Assembly: GCF_000758725.1 (NCBI RefSeq)
Contig: NZ_CP009428.1
Coordinates: 5,084,001 to 5,148,000 of the forward strand
DNA from: Paenibacillus odorifer
GTDB lineage: Bacteria > Bacillota > Bacilli > Paenibacillales > Paenibacillaceae
Reading direction: 5' to 3'
Length of the DNA: 64,000 bases
Shown piece by piece: positions 59,984-64,000 of this stretch. The notes below the pieces were generated by a model that saw nothing but the letters and a program-made list of their open reading frames with translations, had not been told where the DNA came from and did no database searches. Every line of letters begins with the position of its first letter. Within the stretch, counting starts at the first letter, position 1. The position numbers and the translations under genes were made by a program.

Positions 59984-61237
59984 TTAAAATTCAAATTCCA
60001 CATCGCTAAGACGTCTTTGAATTTCAGAGATGACACGTCTCTCTTCCTCTTCACCTTTAGCAATAAAGGTAACGGAGAAACGAACAAACGGACCTGCATC
60101 ATCCCAAGGCACAGTGGAGATCAGCTTCTCACGAATCAGGAATTGGGAGAAATCTTCACCGGATTCAAAGCGACGGCCGTCTTTGATTCCCTTAGGTGCA
60201 GCGACATACAGGAAGAAGGAACCTTTTGGCTTCTCAGCTTTAAAGCCGAGGCTGTTCAGTGCATCAACCAGCAGGTTGTGACGACGGGAGTATTTATCCG
60301 CAATCGCTTCAGTAATCTCCGGATGAGCAAGACCATAAGCCGCTGCTTTTTGAATCGCGATAAATTGGCCGGAATCGTTATTATCCTTCACATCGCTGAA
60401 AGCTTTAACCACTAGCGGATTGCCAGCCACAAAACCAATTCTCCAGCCCGTCATATTGTAAGACTTAGAAAGAGAATGCAGCTCTACACCCACATCCTTT
60501 GCACCTGGTACGGAGAGGAAGCTAAGTGGCTTCAAACCGTCATAGGTCAAGGCAGCATAAGGAGCATCATGAATAACCACTACATCGTATTTTTTCGCCC
60601 ATGCAACGACCTCAGCAAAAAACTCAGGAGTGGCACTAGCACCCGTTGGATTGTTTGGATAGTTTAGATAAAGAAGCTTAGCTTTACGAGCAATGTCTTC
60701 CGGAATTTCATTCAGATCTGGAAGAAATTTGTTCTCCTTCTTCAGCTCCACCGTAAATACTTGTCCACCCAAATATTTAGTATGTGTACCCAAGACTGGA
60801 TAACCCGGCACGGTCATAATCGTGATATCACCTGGATTGATGAAACAAGATGGCAACATAGCCAGCGCAGGCTTCGATCCGATGGAGTGAACTACCTCCG
60901 TATCTGGATCAATACCTTCCACCCGGAAAACTTCCCGCAAATATTCAGCAGCAGCAGTCTTGAATTCGGCAATTCCGTTGTCCGCATATCCGCGGTTTTC
61001 TTCCTTCGCTGCTTCTTCAGCAAGCTTAGCTACGATACCCGCATCAGCCATCTCATCCGGCTCGCCTACGCCCATATCAATTAGTTCAATGTTTGGAAAA
61101 TCCTGTTTTGCGGATGCTTTAGCACGTTTGATTTTCTCGAATTTATAAATCGAAGTGTCTTTGCCATAATCGGCACCGCCGATGCGGTCTGCAAAATTAG
61201 TCTGAATGAAGCTATCTTGGTATTGTTCAATACTCAT
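59984..61237 (-). CDS. dapL: LL-diaminopimelate aminotransferase-like enzyme
   Basis: The 417-residue PLP aminotransferase carries the Schiff-base Lys in SLSKSYNMTGWRIGFV, NYPNNPTGA and the C-terminal Arg region (GPFVRFSVTF). The N-terminal FADRIGGADYGKDTSIYKFE and its length fit the DapL type, which forms LL-diaminopimelate for lysine and cell-wall synthesis; other class I aminotransferases are an alternative. It stands alone with its own ribosome site (AGGAGATGAG) and terminator. Confidence 0.8.
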   Translation of the reverse strand: MSIEQYQDSFIQTNFADRIGGADYGKDTSIYKFEKIKRAKASAKQDFPNIELIDMGVGEPDEMADAGIVAKLAEEAAKEENRGYADNGIAEFKTAAAEYLREVFRVEGIDPDTEVVHSIGSKPALAMLPSCFINPGDITIMTVPGYPVLGTHTKYLGGQVFTVELKKENKFLPDLNEIPEDIARKAKLLYLNYPNNPTGASATPEFFAEVVAWAKKYDVVVIHDAPYAALTYDGLKPLSFLSVPGAKDVGVELHSLSKSYNMTGWRIGFVAGNPLVVKAFSDVKDNNDSGQFIAIQKAAAYGLAHPEITEAIADKYSRRHNLLVDALNSLGFKAEKPKGSFFLYVAAPKGIKDGRRFESGEDFSQFLIREKLISTVPWDDAGPFVRFSVTFIAKGEEEERRVISEIQRRLSDVEFEF

Positions 61238-61343
61238 ACTGTCATCTCATCTCCTGAATATCTATTCTACTTTTAAAAGAAACGGCTTCGCCGTCCCTTG
61301 GATGGCGTATGTTTCCGGATATCCGTTTCATTATAAAAATAAG

Positions 61344-61386
61344 GATAAAGAATAAGGCATTACCCTTTCTTTATCCTTATGTTTTT
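61344..61386 (-). terminator. Terminator of the rluD-lspA unit
   Basis: ATAAGGATAAAGAA pairs with TTCTTTATCCTTAT around a short loop downstream of the pseudouridine synthase gene. Confidence 0.8.
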
Positions 61387-61442
61387 AAATATGCCGTAAA
61401 GTAGTGTTCAATACCATAGACTAATTATCACTTCATTTGTAC

Positions 61443-62414
61443 TTATCTGCTGCGTAGTGTGAACAGGACTTCTTCCATGTCCTCCGGAATAGGTCTGCTG
61501 AATTCTTTATATTCACCTGTGGTAGGATGAATAAATCCGAGCACCGCCGCATGCAACGCTTGTCCATTCATCGTAGTGCCCTTGCTGCGTCCATATATCG
61601 GATCGCCTACAAGTGGATGGCCAATGAACTTCATATGTACCCTGATCTGATGCGTGCGGCCAGTCTCCAGCTGCAGCTCCAGCAGTGTACAATCTCCGAA
61701 GCGTTCCATTACTGTAAAATGGGTCACGGATTTTTTGCTGTTCTTTTCGGTTACTGTGTATAGCTTGCGATCATGTGGATCTCTGCCAATCGGTGCGTCA
61801 ACAGTGCCCTTATCATGCGACAAGTTGCCGTGTACGACTGCAATATATCGGCGCGTAACACTATGCTCTTTAAGCTGTGCGGCAAGTGAGGCATGACTGG
61901 CATCATTCTTAGCCACCATGATAAGACCAGAGGTATCCTTATCGATCCGATGTACAATACCTGGACGAATCTCACCGTTAATGCCGGACAGATCCTTACA
62001 GTGATACATCAGCGCATTTACTAAGGTGCCTGACGGATGTCCCGCAGCTGGATGCACAACCATGCCCCGGGGTTTATTAATCACAATGACATCGCTGTCT
62101 TCATATACAACTTCAAGAGGAATGTTCTCCGCGATCAAATCCGTTACTTCTGCTTCAGGGACAACAACGCTAACCACGTCGCCTTCCGATAGCTTATAGT
62201 TGGCTTTCACTGGCTTGCCATTAACCGTAACGTTACCGCCGCTGATCCATAGCTGCACCTGAGAACGGGAAATTTCTTCTTCCCATGATTCCGTAATATA
62301 TTTATCGATTCGCTCCCGCGCGTTCTCTGCCGAAACGGTCCATTCCGTGACGTCCCTCTCTTCTTCGCTCGTAGATGCCGCTTGGTGATTGACGTCTTTA
62401 TTCAAATCATTCAT
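61443..62414 (-). CDS. rluD: 23S rRNA pseudouridine synthase, RluD type
   Basis: The 323-residue enzyme has an N-terminal S4 RNA-binding domain (ARERIDKYITESWEEEISRS) and the RluA-family catalytic block HRIDKDTSGLIMVAKND with the essential Asp. GRTHQIRVHMKFIGHPLVGD follows. It converts specific uridines to pseudouridine in 23S rRNA. It overlaps the end of lspA by 8 nt, the usual Bacillota arrangement. Confidence 0.88.
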   Translation of the reverse strand: MNDLNKDVNHQAASTSEEERDVTEWTVSAENARERIDKYITESWEEEISRSQVQLWISGGNVTVNGKPVKANYKLSEGDVVSVVVPEAEVTDLIAENIPLEVVYEDSDVIVINKPRGMVVHPAAGHPSGTLVNALMYHCKDLSGINGEIRPGIVHRIDKDTSGLIMVAKNDASHASLAAQLKEHSVTRRYIAVVHGNLSHDKGTVDAPIGRDPHDRKLYTVTEKNSKKSVTHFTVMERFGDCTLLELQLETGRTHQIRVHMKFIGHPLVGDPIYGRSKGTTMNGQALHAAVLGFIHPTTGEYKEFSRPIPEDMEEVLFTLRSR

Positions 62415-62919
62415 TCCCTTCTCTTACTTCCTTTGCTTCTTTTACTTCTTTTATTTCCGTAATTTCTTCGCCGTTCTTAAGGTCACGAAAAGAATCCAGA
62501 AGAATCAATCCAACCCCAATGACGATACAAGAATCCGCCACATTAAAAATCGGGAAGCTATAGCTCCCAAAATTGAACAGAAGGAAATCAACAACCTCAC
62601 CATTGATTATCCGGTCCAGGAAGTTACCGATAGCTCCACCCAGTACAAGCCCTAGGGCAACAGATAACAGCTTCCGCGAGTGTCTAGTCTTGTTCAAATA
62701 CCAAACGATACCACTAACCACTACAACCGTAACTAGAAAGAAGAACCATTGCTGACCTTCGAGAATCCCAAAAGCAGCCCCGCGATTGCGATGAGAGGTA
62801 ATCAGGAAAAAATCTCCGATAACAGAAATCTGTTCTCCAATCTCCAGACGTGTAGCAATGAGATACTTTGTCCCTTGATCCACCAAAAATACAATAAGAG
62901 CAATCAAATAGTACACCAC
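62407..62919 (-). CDS. lspA: Lipoprotein signal peptidase II
   Basis: The roughly 170-residue membrane aspartyl protease has four membrane segments and the two catalytic Asp motifs, GGAIGNFLDRI and FNVADSCIVIGV, with HRNRGAAFGI between. It cuts prolipoproteins before the lipidated Cys at the outer membrane face. I prefer the GTG at 62919 (VYYLIALIVFLVDQGTKYL) because upstream residues are not family-like; a GTG at 62931 or a longer form to 63027 is possible. The C-terminal tail is unusually charged (EITEIKEVKEAKEVREGNE). Confidence 0.9.
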   Translation of the reverse strand: MVYYLIALIVFLVDQGTKYLIATRLEIGEQISVIGDFFLITSHRNRGAAFGILEGQQWFFFLVTVVVVSGIVWYLNKTRHSRKLLSVALGLVLGGAIGNFLDRIINGEVVDFLLFNFGSYSFPIFNVADSCIVIGVGLILLDSFRDLKNGEEITEIKEVKEAKEVREGNE

Positions 62920-63165
62920 AGAAGTTGTCACTCCGTTCTTATTTTTCCCGCTAAATGCGGTACGAATACTGTTTAAAGACTTGTATATTGTAGCACAGCC
63001 CTTAAAGAATCGTCTATTGCGGGACATCCGCTAAGTTCAATCTTGGGGACTATTTTCCAGCGGTAAAATCCCTGCTCTCCGGTCAACCTAACAGAAGAAC
63101 CATCCGGTGTTATCCGGCAAGTCGGAATGATTCTTATAAAAGGTACAGAAAGGAGCTTTCTCATT

Positions 63166-63888
63166 ATGACGCACCTGACAGTACAGCAGCTCTCAGAGCT
63201 ACGTGCACGATTGGAAAAAGATCGGAATACGATTCAGCGCAGGCTTCAGAATAATGAACATTACGGCTTAGATGAATCCATGCGGGATGGTTCCGGAGAA
63301 CTTTCCGAGAATGACAACCATCCAGGAGATGCAGCCACCGATTTGTATAATCGCTCCATGGACATTTCACTGTTAGAACGGGACGAGCATGAGCTGGACG
63401 ATATTGAAGCTGCTTTATCCGCTATGGATAATGGCACTTATGGGATATGCAAGGCTAGTGGTGAGCCGATCCCTTTTGAACGTTTATCTGCCATCCCTTC
63501 CACACTTTATTGTAAAGAGCACAACCCGCGGCAAAACGCACCTTTCACTCGTCCAGTGGAAGAGGAGCTGTTATCTCCACCTTTTGGACGCACCAGTCTG
63601 GATGAGCGCGACGATCAAAACGGTTTTGACGGCGAGGATGCCTGGCAGATTGTTGAAAGCTGGGGTACCTCGAATTCTCCCGCCATGGCGGAGGGCAACA
63701 ATATTGATTCTTATAATGATATGGAGATTGAAGCCGATGAGCTGGAAGGCTGCGTAGAGCCTTGGGAGAACTTTATCGCCACTGATATCACGGGCAACAA
63801 TCTGATTGTAGTGCCGGGACGGAGCTACCAGCGTTATTTGGACAGTGACGAGGCAACCCATAGTCTTGATCCTCTCGAGGAAGACTAA
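63166..63888 (+). CDS. DksA/TraR-type zinc-finger protein (YteA-like)
   Basis: The 240-residue protein starts at the ATG at 63166 (AAAGGAG upstream). It has a coiled-coil N-terminus (LSELRARLEKDRNTIQRRLQ), the DNHPGDAATDLYNRSMD acidic tip, and a degenerate zinc finger (GICKASGEPIPFERL...YCKEHN) that keeps two of four Cys. From memory this matches the sporulation-linked YteA group. It probably binds RNA polymerase through its secondary channel. The acidic C-terminal 100 residues are specific to this group. Confidence 0.85.
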   Translation: MTHLTVQQLSELRARLEKDRNTIQRRLQNNEHYGLDESMRDGSGELSENDNHPGDAATDLYNRSMDISLLERDEHELDDIEAALSAMDNGTYGICKASGEPIPFERLSAIPSTLYCKEHNPRQNAPFTRPVEEELLSPPFGRTSLDERDDQNGFDGEDAWQIVESWGTSNSPAMAEGNNIDSYNDMEIEADELEGCVEPWENFIATDITGNNLIVVPGRSYQRYLDSDEATHSLDPLEED

Positions 63889-63931
63889 ACACAGATGTCC
63901 CATACACAAAATCATTTAAACGGCGTACTGT

Positions 63932-63966
63932 TCCAGTTTTAAGGAATGGTTCGCTGTTTTTAATCT
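63932..63966 (+). terminator. Terminator after the DksA-like gene
   Basis: CGGCGTACTGTTCC pairs with GGAATGGTTCGCTG (with wobble pairs) and is followed by TTTTTAATCTT. Confidence 0.75.
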
Positions 63967-64000
63967 TAACGTTTCGATGACTATTTGAATTCTAGCTGAC

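Overview
The window looks like a chromosomal segment of a Paenibacillus or close relative (Bacillota). The evidence is a PyrR-attenuated pyr operon, LspA-RluD order, YolD-type SOS genes with Bacillus-type LexA boxes, small sporulation or motility proteins of the YjcZ and YjfB kinds, NucA/NucB-type nuclease, strong AGGAGG ribosome sites and several TTG/GTG starts. The right third is ordinary core genome. The left half is accessory DNA, more AT-rich and full of broken genes.

Layout. 1-0.96 kb: end of a PanE/ApbA-type reductase gene. 1.2-30.75 kb: a stack of integrated elements at one attachment site, the 3' part of a tRNA-Leu(UAA) gene. The intact tRNA is at 30669-30754, and partial copies lie at about 1.2, 3.17, 11.1 and 19.85 kb. 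Three of these junctions are accompanied by short direct repeats spaced 11-12 bp (candidate integrase arm sites) and some by integrase remnants. The last element keeps its integrase gene next to the tRNA, but it is frameshifted. Cargo includes: (a) a diguanylate cyclase; (b) APH, GNAT and SUKH single genes bordered by a short repeat; (c) remains of a prophage lysis cassette; (d) an operon of three intact genes, HEPN RNase (LA2681-like), PIN-like protein and membrane M48 protease, beside a dead PD-(D/E)XK nuclease gene; (e) a holin-like type I toxin; (f) a dense RNA-repair cluster: RNA ligase, Thg1-like 3'-5' polymerase, P-loop polynucleotide kinase, GIY-YIG nuclease, cREC protein and a calcineurin-like phosphoesterase.

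30.9-41.3 kb: mostly single genes (M15 peptidase, SOS-boxed YolD-like gene, lipoprotein, zinc-ribbon/PH protein, GH26-PA14 protein, cytidine deaminase, NucA/NucB nuclease, ImmA/IrrE-like protease, ECF sigma and its putative anti-sigma), then a hexamer repeat tract. 41.4-44.7 kb: two IS3-family elements and copies of a roughly 145-bp dispersed repeat. 45.8-47.2 kb: DUF2798 protein, a dead integrase and two CAU tRNAs (Ile2/Met and initiator Met).

47.3-64 kb: sugar ABC binding protein; a repeat-rich intergenic region with nine copies of a TGCAC-NNN-GTGCA palindrome; the operon pyrR-pyrB-pyrC-carA-carB-pyrF-pyrE (minus strand) with a PyrR-responsive leader; a second intergenic array of AGGGA/TCCCT palindromes; a DapL-type aminotransferase; rluD, lspA and a DksA/TraR-type zinc-finger protein.

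The two clusters most worth following are the HEPN-PIN-protease operon (11.3-15.3 kb) and the RNA-repair cluster (21.0-26.8 kb). All functions are read from sequence motifs and family knowledge; no search was run.
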